Assembly: GCF_003952945.1 (NCBI RefSeq)
Contig: NZ_QXGK01000001.1
Location: 1-64,000, forward strand
Direction of reading: 5' to 3'
Length of the DNA: 64,000 bases
DNA from: Bifidobacterium samirii
GTDB lineage: Bacteria; Actinomycetota; Actinomycetes; Actinomycetales; Bifidobacteriaceae
Shown here one piece after another: positions 25,096 to 33,823 of the stretch. The translations under genes were made by a program, and so were the position numbers. How positions within the stretch are numbered: the first letter of the stretch is position 1; every line of letters begins with the position of its first letter. Below the pieces are notes generated by a model. It saw nothing but the letters and a program-made list of their open reading frames with translations. It was not told the DNA's origin and made no database searches.

Positions 25096-26466
25096 TCAGG
25101 CGGACCGCAGGTCGGCGACGATGCCGTCGATGCGGGCGTCGAGGTCGTAGAACCACAGGAGCACGGCCATCACCGCCACCATCGCGACCGGCACCCACAC
25201 GAACGTGTCCACCATCGCGGCGATCGTGCCGGCGGACTGCACCGCGGCGGCGCCGTCGTAGCCGGACATGCCGAGCACCCACGCGATGGCCGCCGACGAG
25301 ACGCCCATCGCGACCTTCATCGAGAAGCTCGAAGAGCTGAACACGATGCCGTCGGAGCGCACGCCGGTCCTCCACTCGCCGTATTCGACCACGTCGGCGC
25401 TCATCGCGTTGAGCGCGGCGTTCATCGGGACGATGCCGACCATGCGCACGACGATCGACACGAAGAACACCCACAGGCTGTTCGGATCGACGAACACGAG
25501 CAGGCTGCCGGCGACGACCAGGACCAGGCCTGCGAGCGACGAGTTGCGCTTGCCGAAGCGCGCGACGAGCGGTCCGGCGAACGGCAGCACCACGACCATC
25601 GGGATCACCGTGGCCAGGCCGATCACGGCCGTCAGGTTCGAGTTGCCGAGCACGTACTTGGCGATGTAGGCGGCCATGCCGTTGGCGATGCCGTTGTACA
25701 TCCACAGCGCGAAGTTGAGGCCGAGCGTCAGCCACCAGTAGCGGTTGCGGGCCAGCGCACGGAAATGCTCGGCGATCGGACGGCGGGCCGCGGCGGAACC
25801 GGCGGAACCGGAGCCGTCGGGCGAACCGGCGCGCTCACGCGTGTTCGCGAACGTGAACCAGTAGCCGAACGGGATCATCACGGCGATGACGCCGAAGAAC
25901 ACGCTCCAGCCGACCGACGAGCCGCCGAACAGCCCGACCACCGGCATCGCGAGCACGTAGACGAGCATCGCGCCGACGTTGGCCGTGGTCATGCGGTAGA
26001 TGTTGAGCTTCGTCTTCTCGTTGGTGTCGTCGGTGAGCAGCGACGTGAGCGACGCATACGACACGTTCACGGTCGAATAGGCGACGTTGACCGCCGTGTA
26101 CACGACCCACGCGTAGATGATGCCGGCCAGCGAGCCGCCGAACGGGTCGACGAACAGGAACAGGAAGGCGACGCCGTAGGCGATGCCGCCGAACAGCATC
26201 CACGGGCGCGCCTTGCCCCAGCGCGACTTGGTCTGGTCGACGAGGATGCCGACGGTCAGATCCCAGAACGCGACGGCGAGACGCACGACGAGCAGCATCG
26301 CGGCCACCATGGACGGGGACAGGCGGACGACGTCGGTGTAGAACATCGTCAGGTACGTGGACATCGCGATGTTGCCGATGGAAGTCCAGAAGTCGCCCAT
26401 GCCGAAGGCGAGCTTCGTACGGAGGGAGAGCCCGCGGGACGCGGGGGCGGTGACGGATTGGGACAT
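25096..26466 (-). CDS. GPH-family sugar:cation symporter
   Basis: A 456-residue membrane protein with about 12 hydrophobic segments. GMGDFWTSIGN at the N-terminus, the TKSRWGKARPWMLFGG loop and DVVEYGEWRTGVRSDGIVFS in the second half are hallmarks of the glycoside-pentoside-hexuronide (MelB/YicJ-like) family, which imports glycosides with protons or sodium. It is downstream of, and on the same strand as, a glycosidase gene, separated by 223 bases that include a hairpin. It may have its own promoter while still serving the same substrate. Confidence 0.92.
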   Translation of the reverse strand: MSQSVTAPASRGLSLRTKLAFGMGDFWTSIGNIAMSTYLTMFYTDVVRLSPSMVAAMLLVVRLAVAFWDLTVGILVDQTKSRWGKARPWMLFGGIAYGVAFLFLFVDPFGGSLAGIIYAWVVYTAVNVAYSTVNVSYASLTSLLTDDTNEKTKLNIYRMTTANVGAMLVYVLAMPVVGLFGGSSVGWSVFFGVIAVMIPFGYWFTFANTRERAGSPDGSGSAGSAAARRPIAEHFRALARNRYWWLTLGLNFALWMYNGIANGMAAYIAKYVLGNSNLTAVIGLATVIPMVVVLPFAGPLVARFGKRNSSLAGLVLVVAGSLLVFVDPNSLWVFFVSIVVRMVGIVPMNAALNAMSADVVEYGEWRTGVRSDGIVFSSSSFSMKVAMGVSSAAIAWVLGMSGYDGAAAVQSAGTIAAMVDTFVWVPVAMVAVMAVLLWFYDLDARIDGIVADLRSA

Positions 26467-26486
26467 GGTCGTTCCTGCTTTCGGGA

Positions 26487-26560
26487 ATCGGAAGGACGGG
26501 CGAAACGGGGAAAAACGAGCGGCGGGAAGCGGAAGGAATGGGGAAACGGGAGGAACGGGA
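26487..26560. other. purine-biased tract upstream of the symporter gene
   Basis: About 75 bases on the plus strand are almost purely purine (repeats of GGGAA, GGAAGG and GAAACGGGG). The corresponding symporter mRNA leader would be a C/U-rich tract ending before GCAGGAACGACC and the ATG. No hairpin or ORF lies in it. Confidence 0.5.
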
Positions 26561-26564
26561 AACG

Positions 26565-26606
26565 GATCATCCGGGCCGCCGCACGGAATCGACGGCCCGG
26601 ATGATC
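26565..26606 (-). terminator. terminator of the DUF5060/DUF4038-type glycosidase gene
   Basis: A perfect 14-bp stem GATCATCCGGGCCG / CGGCCCGGATGATC with a 14-base loop, about 85 bases past the glycosidase stop and about 100 bases before the symporter start. Confidence 0.8.
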
Positions 26607-26689
26607 GGCGATCGGCCGATCGGGCGGAATCGGGCGGATCGGAAGACCCGGACCGACCGGCTGCGATCAGACGGACCGGACCGACCCGG

Positions 26690-28279
26690 TCAGGCGGCCC
26701 GGCGGATGCGCACCGCCATCCACTGACGACCCAGGTCGACGCGCACGGAACCCTCGTGCGTGCCCGGCAGCGTCTCGACGGTCATGTTCCAGGTGTCGAT
26801 GACGTCGACCTCGTAGCGGCCGCCGGCAGGCAGCGGGAACTCGCGGTAGGCGGGACGGTACCAGCCGAAGTAGGTCAGCTGCCAGTCGTCGCCGGAGCGC
26901 AGGACCGGCACGTCCCAGTACTGGATCGCCTTCTCCGACGCGGGGGTGAGAACCGTGCCCTCCGGCAGGGCGGAGGCGACCGGCCATACGCGGCGCGCGT
27001 CCATCCGCGCGTCGAGCGGGGTCGCGTCGAGCGGCGCCTGATCGAAGATGCCGCGCATGAACGCGATGCGGGCGGGGGCGTCGCCGTGCAGTTCGCCGCC
27101 GTGCGCCCACCAGACCTGCTCGCCCTTGTCGATGAAGGTCTCGCCGTGGGTGACGTAGCCGCCGCGCATCGCGCCCTCCCAGAAGCGGCGCATGAGCTCC
27201 TCGCCGGTCAGGTTGCCCCAGCCCCAGTAGATGTTGCCCTCGTAGCCGGGTTCGTCGCACACGACCGGCTTGCCGTACACCCTGCGCCAGTCGGCGATGC
27301 ATTCGGTGGTGCGGGTCACGTCGACGCGCTGGATCGAGCAGTGGGTGCACCACGGCTCGTTGTAGTCGTAGATCGGGATGCAGTTGTGCACGGAGCGCAG
27401 GTGGCCGAACGCGTCGTTCGCCATCACGATGCGCGCGTAGTCGCGCCAGTCCTCGAGGGTCTTGTGCGGCAGCAGGTCGTATTCGTTGGCCAGCGACCAC
27501 CAGACGTTGCGGTACGCGCCGTAGCGGCGGGCCATGTAGCTCAGGTAGAACCCGTCCTCGGCCTTGGTCATCTTCGAGAAGCCCCATTCGGGCTTGTCGT
27601 ATGGGTGCAGCAGGATGACGTCCGCCTCGATGCCGAGGTCTTGCAGCTGCGCGATCCGACGGTCGAGGTTCTCGAAGAACGCCTCGTTGAAGCGGCTGTG
27701 GTCGAAGCCGTCCTCCATGGAGCCTTCGTAGGCGAACATGGCCGGATCGGCGGTGTTGAAGTCGTAGGACTTGGGGAACACGCACATGCGGATCTTGTTG
27801 AACGGGGCATGCTTCAGCGTCTCGACGGTGCGGTCCTGCACGTCCGGGGCCTGATTCGTCCACGCGTAGCAGGTGGTGCCGTACGGCTGGTAGGGGGTGC
27901 CGTCCTCGTAGCAGAACCGGTAGGCGATCTCGTCGCCGTAGGCCGCGCGCGCCTCGCCGGCGAGCACGTCGGCGGCGCGCAGGACGCGGCCGTGGTTGCC
28001 TTCGGAGGCCGGGTCGACGGTCAGCGCGCCGGATGCGCCGTCGAGCGCCGGGTCGTCGCTGGCGGTGACGTAGCGCCAGTCGCCGGTCTCGTCCGGCATG
28101 AATCGGATGGCGTAGCGGCCGTCGCCGCGGTAGAAGCCGCCGACGGTGACGGCCTTGCCGCTGCCGGTGTGGGTGAAGGTCGCGCTCAGCTCGACGTCCG
28201 CGTACGGGTTGCCGAGCGAGGTTCCGGTCAGGTCGATCTCGTACAGACCGTAGCGCTCGATGTGGGTGGTCTCCGCCAT
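26690..28279 (-). CDS. DUF5060/DUF4038/DUF5605-type intracellular glycoside hydrolase
   Basis: A 529-residue protein behind TAAGGAAGCACC. An N-terminal beta-sandwich (about 1-95, YEIDLTG...GFYRGDGRYAIRFMPDETGDW) looks like DUF5060. A TIM-barrel (about 110-420) with GTTCYAWTNQ, WWSLANEYDLL (Glu266) and CDEPGYEGN (Glu343) resembles DUF4038 glycosidases. A small beta domain at the C-terminus (YEVDVIDTWNMTVETLPGTHEG) matches DUF5605. The two Glu residues are the likely acid/base and nucleophile. No signal peptide. The sugar is unknown; related families act on rare pentosides such as apiosides. A palindromic TetR site lies upstream. Confidence 0.8.
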   Translation of the reverse strand: MAETTHIERYGLYEIDLTGTSLGNPYADVELSATFTHTGSGKAVTVGGFYRGDGRYAIRFMPDETGDWRYVTASDDPALDGASGALTVDPASEGNHGRVLRAADVLAGEARAAYGDEIAYRFCYEDGTPYQPYGTTCYAWTNQAPDVQDRTVETLKHAPFNKIRMCVFPKSYDFNTADPAMFAYEGSMEDGFDHSRFNEAFFENLDRRIAQLQDLGIEADVILLHPYDKPEWGFSKMTKAEDGFYLSYMARRYGAYRNVWWSLANEYDLLPHKTLEDWRDYARIVMANDAFGHLRSVHNCIPIYDYNEPWCTHCSIQRVDVTRTTECIADWRRVYGKPVVCDEPGYEGNIYWGWGNLTGEELMRRFWEGAMRGGYVTHGETFIDKGEQVWWAHGGELHGDAPARIAFMRGIFDQAPLDATPLDARMDARRVWPVASALPEGTVLTPASEKAIQYWDVPVLRSGDDWQLTYFGWYRPAYREFPLPAGGRYEVDVIDTWNMTVETLPGTHEGSVRVDLGRQWMAVRIRRAA

Positions 28280-28394
28280 GATGGTGCTTCCTTACTGATC
28301 GGGCCGCCGCACGGCTGCGTGCCGACGGCCGGTGTACTACGTACTACGGGGCAGCCGATGATGGGCGGGTACCGGAACCAACCCGCTCATTATC

Positions 28395-28415
28395 GGTTAC
28401 TGACCAGTAAGTTAC
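28395..28415 (-). promoter_or_regulatory. TetR operator upstream of the DUF5060 glycosidase
   Basis: GGTTACTGACCAGTAAGTTAC. Its left half GGTTACTGA also occurs (inverted) in the site at 29526-29551 on the other side of the tetR gene, so the regulator between them probably binds both. The decamer CGACACGCCG follows at 28443, about 28 bases further upstream relative to the glycosidase. Confidence 0.65.
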
Positions 28416-28512
28416 ATCCGCGGTGGCGTGCCGTCAAATCGACGACACGCCGCGCAGACCCATCCATGATGCGACGGACAGACGGGCGGATGATGCGCGC
28501 CCGACGCGCGGA

Positions 28513-29304
28513 TCAACGGTAGCCGTCCCACAGCGGGGACGGGAACAGGTAGTCGGCGTAGCGGTCCCATTCGGCGACGAAATCGATCTTGTCGGGGTTG
28601 GCCAGCCACCGCCCTTCCAGGCCGTACATCGCCGCATTGGCGAGCATGTAGACGAATTCGGCGTCCACGCCGTCCGGCACCGCCCACTCGTGCTCGCGGA
28701 ACTGCCGGGCCAGCCGCTCGGGACGCTCGGCGAAGTAGGCGTAGGCCGGATGCGTCGGCGACATCGCCTCCGTGTTGAGCATCTCGAACACCTTCACCAT
28801 CTCCGGCTGGCGGGAGTTCTGCTCGACGACGCGGCGCAGCGCCTCCGGCACGCGCGGCCGGCCGCCTTCGCGCGCGCCGCCCGGCTCGAACAGGGACAGG
28901 TAGCGTTCGATCGCGTCGATTTTGTCGTAGTGGCGCTCGATGACCGCGATGAGCAGCCCCTGCTTGCTTTTGACGCGGTGGATGACCGCGGTCTGCGAGA
29001 CGCCGATCTCGTTGGCGATGTCCTGCAGGGACATGCCGTAGTAGCCCTTCTCTCCGATGAGCCGCACGGCCACGTCCACGATCTGCTCGAAACGCTCCTC
29101 GGATGTCATGCGCCGGGGCTTGCGCGCCGCCTTCCCCTGTCCGTCGCCGGACACATGGCCATTGACCAGCTGCGCGATGCGGGCGCGGCCGGCCTCGCCC
29201 CTCGTCGCGGGACCGCGCCCATCGGCGGGCGGCGCCGCCTCCGGCCTCCCCGCCGTCGTCTCCACGGTCGTCTCGTCTTCCGCCGCCGCGTATTCGGACG
29301 TCAT
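28513..29304 (-). CDS. TetR-family regulator, paralogue with N-terminal extension
   Basis: I start at the ATG preceded by GGAAGGATGGGGATAC (263 residues); an in-frame ATG at 29481 has no ribosome site. A low-complexity Ala/Gly/Arg region of about 65 residues precedes the HTH (IVDVAVRLIGEKGYYG, IANEIGVSQTAVIHRV). The ligand domain has the family block EAMSPTHPAYAYFAERP and the tail YLFPSPLWDGYR. It lies between the DUF5060 glycosidase and a divergent MFS gene, with related palindromes in front of both, so it probably controls both. Confidence 0.9.
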   Translation of the reverse strand: MTSEYAAAEDETTVETTAGRPEAAPPADGRGPATRGEAGRARIAQLVNGHVSGDGQGKAARKPRRMTSEERFEQIVDVAVRLIGEKGYYGMSLQDIANEIGVSQTAVIHRVKSKQGLLIAVIERHYDKIDAIERYLSLFEPGGAREGGRPRVPEALRRVVEQNSRQPEMVKVFEMLNTEAMSPTHPAYAYFAERPERLARQFREHEWAVPDGVDAEFVYMLANAAMYGLEGRWLANPDKIDFVAEWDRYADYLFPSPLWDGYR

Positions 29305-29525
29305 GTATCCCCATCCTTCCCGGAATCCGGCCGGCCCGGTCACACCGCGCACGGAACGCCGCCGGACCCGCATCGGCCCCGATGCGCCGTCCCGCCTCGG
29401 GGCCGGCGCATCAGGCTCGAACATCATCATCAGCAATCGGTAACCAAGTCTGCCATGCGCCCGAGTCTGCGACGACGTCATCCGACACGCCGCCTTGACG
29501 CCGTTTCGTCACGGGATTATATTCC

Positions 29526-29551
29526 AAGTTACTAGGTAGTAATCAGTAACC
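29526..29551 (+). promoter_or_regulatory. TetR operator in front of MFS gene
   Basis: AAGTTACTAGGTAGTAATCAGTAACC contains the inverted GGTTACTGA half seen at 28395 and a TTACTA.GTAGTAA core. It lies about 90 bases before the MFS start. The decamer CGACACGCCG is at 29483, upstream of it. Confidence 0.65.
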
Positions 29552-29642
29552 AACGAATGCAGATCCGATGGCCGCCCATTACCACCCAACCGGAACAGCG
29601 CAGTTTTATCCGACATACTTCACAGCCAAGGAAGGTGTGAAC

Positions 29643-30927
29643 ATGGAAACCCAGACCACGACGGCCGCCCCCCGAGGAGCTGGCCCCCGACACCGGCAGG
29701 CCCGTCAGCCGCCTCGACCTCGGACGCTTCGGCGCCGGCTTCATCTTCTTCTGCATCGTCTTCATGATGTCGGGCACCATCGGCTCGACCGTCCTGCTGC
29801 CCGCCCGGTTCGACACGCTCGGCATCGGCCAGGGCGAGACGATCCTGGGCACGATGAACTCCGTCGGCATCATCTTCGCGCTCATCTCCAACGTGATCTT
29901 CGGCGCGCTGTCCGACTCCTCCCGCTCCCGCTTCGGCAAGCGCACCCCGTGGATCATCGTCGGCGGCCCCATCGCCGGCATCGGCTTCTACCTGACGTCC
30001 GTCTCCCCCACGCTCGTCACCATCGTCGCATCGTGGTCGCTGCTGCAGATCGGCCTCAACTGCATGATCGCGCCGTGCGTCGCCATCCTCTCCGACCGCA
30101 TCCCCGGCAAGTACCGCGGCAGCATGAGCGCGTTCTACGGCGCCGGCCAGATCGTCGGCCAGTCGCTGGGCACCATCATCGGATCGCAGTTCATCGACGC
30201 GCCGACCACCGGCTTCATGATCGGCACCGTCTGCTGGTTCCTGTGCGGCGTCGGCACCGTCATGCTCATCCCGCGCGAGCTGCCCGCCGCCGGCGACGGC
30301 GAGCGCCGGAAGTTCGACATCCGTCAGGCGTTCATGCAGTTCCGCCCGCCGACCAAGGGCGCGGCCGACTTCTACAAGGCGCTCGTCGGCCGTCTCATGC
30401 TCATCTTCGGCTACAACATGATCGTCGGCTACCAGCTGTACGTGTGCATGCGCTACATCGGCCAGGACAAGAACGCCGCGTCCGCGACCGTGTCCGCGAT
30501 GGCCGTCATCACGATGGTCGTCTCCCTGGTCGTGTCGCTCGCCTCCGGCCCGATCTCCGACCGCATCGGCATGCGCAAGCTGCCCGTGTTCGTCTCCTCC
30601 GCGATCATCGCCGTCGGCATCGCCGTGCCGTGGCTGTGGCCGACCAAGGGCGCCATGCTCGTCTACGCCGCCCTCATGGGACTCGGCTACGGCATCTACA
30701 TGGCCGTCGACCAGGCGCTCAACGTGGACGTGCTGCCCAACCCGGACGAGGCCGGCAAGGATCTGGGCATCCTCAACCTCGCCAACACGCTCGGCCAGGT
30801 CATCGCGCCGATCGTCGTCTCCTCGATCGTCGTGGCCACCGGCGGATACTTCCTCGTGTTCCCGATCGCCATCGCCGCCGTCATGGCCGGCGCAGTCGTG
30901 ATCCTCTTCATCCGCAAGGTCCGCTGA
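29643..30927 (+). CDS. MFS transporter, frameshifted in a C6 run near the start
   Basis: A strong AAGGAAGGTGTGAAC precedes the ATG at 29643, which reads METQTTTAA and then enters a run of six C. Continuing in that frame gives nonsense, but one base over the reading becomes PEELAPDTGRPVSRLDLGRFGAGF and runs on to the end of a 12-helix MFS protein. The paralogue at 44.6-46 kb has the matching N-terminus (LSPETGKPYDKVTLMRFGAGF), confirming the intended frame. The intact frame alone begins at 29764, inside helix one, without a ribosome site. The rest is complete, with SRSRFGKRTPWI and VDQALNVDVLPNPDEAGKDLGILN. It is either phase-variable, a recent mutation, or a sequencing error. Confidence 0.85.
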
Positions 30928-30951
30928 CCGGAGCGCACAACCGGCAGCCGA

Positions 30952-30990
30952 CGAAGGCGGCCGTCCCGTGTGCCGGGACGGCCGCCTTCG
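30952..30990. terminator. bidirectional terminator between convergent genes
   Basis: A perfect 17-bp stem CGAAGGCGGCCGTCCCG / CGGGACGGCCGCCTTCG with a 5-base loop, between the 3' ends of the MFS gene and the esterase gene. Confidence 0.85.
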
Positions 30991-31026
30991 TCGTCTGATA
31001 TCTGATAGGGGGTCTCCGCGGGAGCG

Positions 31027-31947
31027 TCACACGTACCGGCGGCAATAGTCCGCGATGTCGCCGATCACGCGATGCGCCTCCGCCGCATCGGGGTCGCCGG
31101 CCTGCACGATGTTGAACACATGGCCCAGCACGCGCTCGTCGCCCTTGGGCCACACGCTCATCGCATGGTCCCTGTGACGGGCGTGCAGGATGCGGGCCAG
31201 CTCGTAGGTGTTGTCCGCGATGAAATCCTCCACGCTGGTGATCATGTACACCGGGGGCAGGTCGCTGTCGACCACGAGCCGGTCCAGATCGAGATACGGT
31301 TCGATCCTGATGTGATCGGCGGGCGTCTGCAGATAGCCCTCCATGTAGTAGCCCAGCGCGGTGGCATGCACGCCGCCGCGCAGACGGAACATGCCGGACG
31401 TCACGACGAGCGCCTTCACATCGACGCCGGAGGCCGTCACCCCCAGCGCGCCGGCGAGTCGCGGCGAGCTGTTGGCCGCCGCAAGATACAGGGCAAGCGC
31501 ACCGCCGGCGGAATCGCCGGTCACGCACACGCGCCCGGCATTCAGACCGTATTCGGCGCCGTGGTCGCGGACCCATTCGAGCACGGCCATCGCGTCCTGA
31601 AGCTGCGCGGGGAAGCTCACGTCGGGCACGAGCCGGTAGTTGGCGTTCACCACGGCGAAGCCGTGACGGGCGAGCAGCATGTCGCGGCACTCGTTGTTCT
31701 CCTTGGCGCCGTAGTACAGTCCGCCGCCGTGGAAATCCACGACGACCGGCAGCGGTTCGCCCGATTCGCGCTTCGCGGGGGTGTACACATCCAGCAGATG
31801 GTGCCGATCGCCGTCATCCACGTAGGCGATGTCCTTGCGCCGGTCCACGTCGTCCGGCAGCGTCTGCGCGGCGAGATGGGGCGCGTCGCCCGCGGTCATG
31901 GCCTTCACGTTCGCCGCGAACAGGTCGCGGGCTTCCTGACTGATCAT
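31027..31947 (-). CDS. alpha/beta hydrolase, hormone-sensitive-lipase-like esterase
   Basis: A 306-residue carboxylesterase of the HSL (family IV) type, started at the ATG behind AAGGAGACCAACG. The oxyanion motif is VDFHGGGLYYG, the nucleophile Ser146 sits in VTGDSAGGALAL, and the later acid and His are likely in SVEDFIADN and DERVLGHVFN. No signal peptide, so it should act inside the cell on a small ester. It is the last gene of a co-directional set with a CocE-type hydrolase and an MFS carrier, which together look like uptake and hydrolysis of an acylated compound. Confidence 0.9.
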   Translation of the reverse strand: MISQEARDLFAANVKAMTAGDAPHLAAQTLPDDVDRRKDIAYVDDGDRHHLLDVYTPAKRESGEPLPVVVDFHGGGLYYGAKENNECRDMLLARHGFAVVNANYRLVPDVSFPAQLQDAMAVLEWVRDHGAEYGLNAGRVCVTGDSAGGALALYLAAANSSPRLAGALGVTASGVDVKALVVTSGMFRLRGGVHATALGYYMEGYLQTPADHIRIEPYLDLDRLVVDSDLPPVYMITSVEDFIADNTYELARILHARHRDHAMSVWPKGDERVLGHVFNIVQAGDPDAAEAHRVIGDIADYCRRYV

Positions 31948-32001
31948 CGTTGGTCTCCTTCCTGGTTCTTGCAGGGTTCGCATGCGGTGTCGAATCACCG
32001 T

Positions 32002-33681
32002 TCAGCCGCGCACCGGCAGCATGATGGCGGAGGGGCGGTCGGCTCCCATATGGATGGTCTGATGCGCCACCTGCGTGTCGGTCTGCTCGCTCCACAGGCC
32101 GGCATGGTTGGTGTGCACGGCGTACTGCGGGAAATCGGACGAGGAGATGTCGCAGCGGATGCGCGATCCGGCGGGCACCTTCCAGCAGATGTCCCACATA
32201 TCGATGGTCACACGACGGGTCTCGCCGGGAACGTACGGGGCCGCATCCGGCGCGTCCAGCCCGATGGTGGTGATGGAGGTGCGGTAGTTGCGGGCGGTGC
32301 CGTCCGGGTCCACGCACATGAGCTTGGCCGTGAACGCGGTGTCCGGTGCGCTCGAGGAGACGTACAGCTCCACGCTGATCCCGCCCTGGATGTGCAGGTC
32401 GTGGTCGAGCGGCTCGGATTCGAAGGTGATGACGTCGTCGCGCCAGTTGGCCTCGGGCTGGATGCGCGCGCCGATCTCGTCCATCGTGGTCAGCAGCGCC
32501 TCGCCGCCGCGGGTCATGACCGGATCCGTCGGATCGTAGTCGTATTCGGCGCTTGCAGGCTCCTTCGGGGCCTCCGTCACCAGATGACCGTCTGCGGCGA
32601 GATACAGGCCGACGGTCCCGGTGTCTCCGGCGGGCAGCGGCCACGAGTCGGCGGTGTGCCAGGAGTCGTCGCCGACCTCGTAGTATTCCACCTTGCGCTC
32701 CGGCGTCTGCCTGCGCTTGAGCGTCAGGTCGAACCATTCGAGCGCCGCGGGCACTTCGGTGGCGTCCAGATGCTCCGGTTCCAACCCTTCGAGCGGGTTG
32801 AGGAAGTAGTGGTTCCAGCAGCCGATGCGCAGCCACGAGTGCCGCTTGACGTCGTCGTTGAGGGACTCGTAGCCGGTCAGCGCGCTGCCGAGGTGATGGT
32901 CGAACCAGCCCTCGTGGATGAACATCGGCACCTTCACGCGGCTGGGAATCTGCTTGAGCAGTCCCCAGAAGCCCTCGTCCCAGTAGGAGTCGTCGCCCTG
33001 AGGATGGCTGATCCAGTCGCGATACCAGTCGAGACGACCGCCCCACATGTCCTCGTCGACGGTCATCTGCGGCAGATGGCGCGCCGATTCGAGATAGTCG
33101 GCGGAGACGGGGTGGCCGGCGTTCTGCATGGCCCAGGCGGTGAGCACGTCGCAGCGGAACGCCCCCTTCTGGTAGGCGGAGGAGAAGCGGTCGGTGCCGT
33201 AGTGGTTGGCGCAGATGGAGGCGACCTTCGGGGTGGTGATGTCCGCCACGGTCCAGCAGGTCAACGACAGGTAGGAGGTGCCCCACAGACCGATGACGTC
33301 GATCCATTCCTGCTCCTCGCACCAGGCGAGCAGATCGGCGCCGTCGTTGCGCTCGTTCACGTTCGGCTCCCACACGCCGCCGGAGGTGTAGGTGCCACGG
33401 CACCATTGGCAGACCAGCGCATAGCCGCGGCGGTTGAGCTGGTCGCCGTGCAGCTTCCACTGCTCGACCTGCTGCGGATAGGGACAGCGCACCACGATGG
33501 TGGGCCATGGGCCGGGAACGGCGGGCTTGTAGATGTCGACCGTCAGCTCCACGCCGTCGCGGCAGGCGACCTTGGTGGTCTCACGCTCGCCGGGCTCGCA
33601 TTCCGCCGGGAAACGTGAGGATTCATACTGCTTGGTGATGTTGGCGAGGTATCGGGTCATGAAGTCATCGGTGTCGCTCAT
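32002..33681 (-). CDS. CocE/NonD-family serine hydrolase
   Basis: A 559-residue protein started at the ATG after AAGGAGCATTATC. The alpha/beta hydrolase core has DGVELTVDIYKP, WPTIVVRCPY and the nucleophile Ser136 in GLWGTSYLSL. The C-terminal third is the jelly-roll of the X-Pro dipeptidyl-peptidase / CocE family (SEPLDHDLHIQGGISVELYVSSSAPD, VPAGSRIRCDISSSDFPQY). Members hydrolyse bulky esters or amides, such as acyl alkaloids or glutaryl groups. No secretion signal. It precedes the HSL-type esterase by 54 bases on the same strand. Confidence 0.88.
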   Translation of the reverse strand: MSDTDDFMTRYLANITKQYESSRFPAECEPGERETTKVACRDGVELTVDIYKPAVPGPWPTIVVRCPYPQQVEQWKLHGDQLNRRGYALVCQWCRGTYTSGGVWEPNVNERNDGADLLAWCEEQEWIDVIGLWGTSYLSLTCWTVADITTPKVASICANHYGTDRFSSAYQKGAFRCDVLTAWAMQNAGHPVSADYLESARHLPQMTVDEDMWGGRLDWYRDWISHPQGDDSYWDEGFWGLLKQIPSRVKVPMFIHEGWFDHHLGSALTGYESLNDDVKRHSWLRIGCWNHYFLNPLEGLEPEHLDATEVPAALEWFDLTLKRRQTPERKVEYYEVGDDSWHTADSWPLPAGDTGTVGLYLAADGHLVTEAPKEPASAEYDYDPTDPVMTRGGEALLTTMDEIGARIQPEANWRDDVITFESEPLDHDLHIQGGISVELYVSSSAPDTAFTAKLMCVDPDGTARNYRTSITTIGLDAPDAAPYVPGETRRVTIDMWDICWKVPAGSRIRCDISSSDFPQYAVHTNHAGLWSEQTDTQVAHQTIHMGADRPSAIMLPVRG

Positions 33682-33823
33682 GATAATGCTCCTTGGTGTA
33701 TCCGCCGCGCGGCACGGCATCCCGGCCACGCGACGATGAGGGACGGTTGGGAAACGGATGCTGTGGGAATGAACCCTTGGGGATGCCGGGCGGTTCGGGG
33801 TTCATACGAACCGCCCCGCGCGA

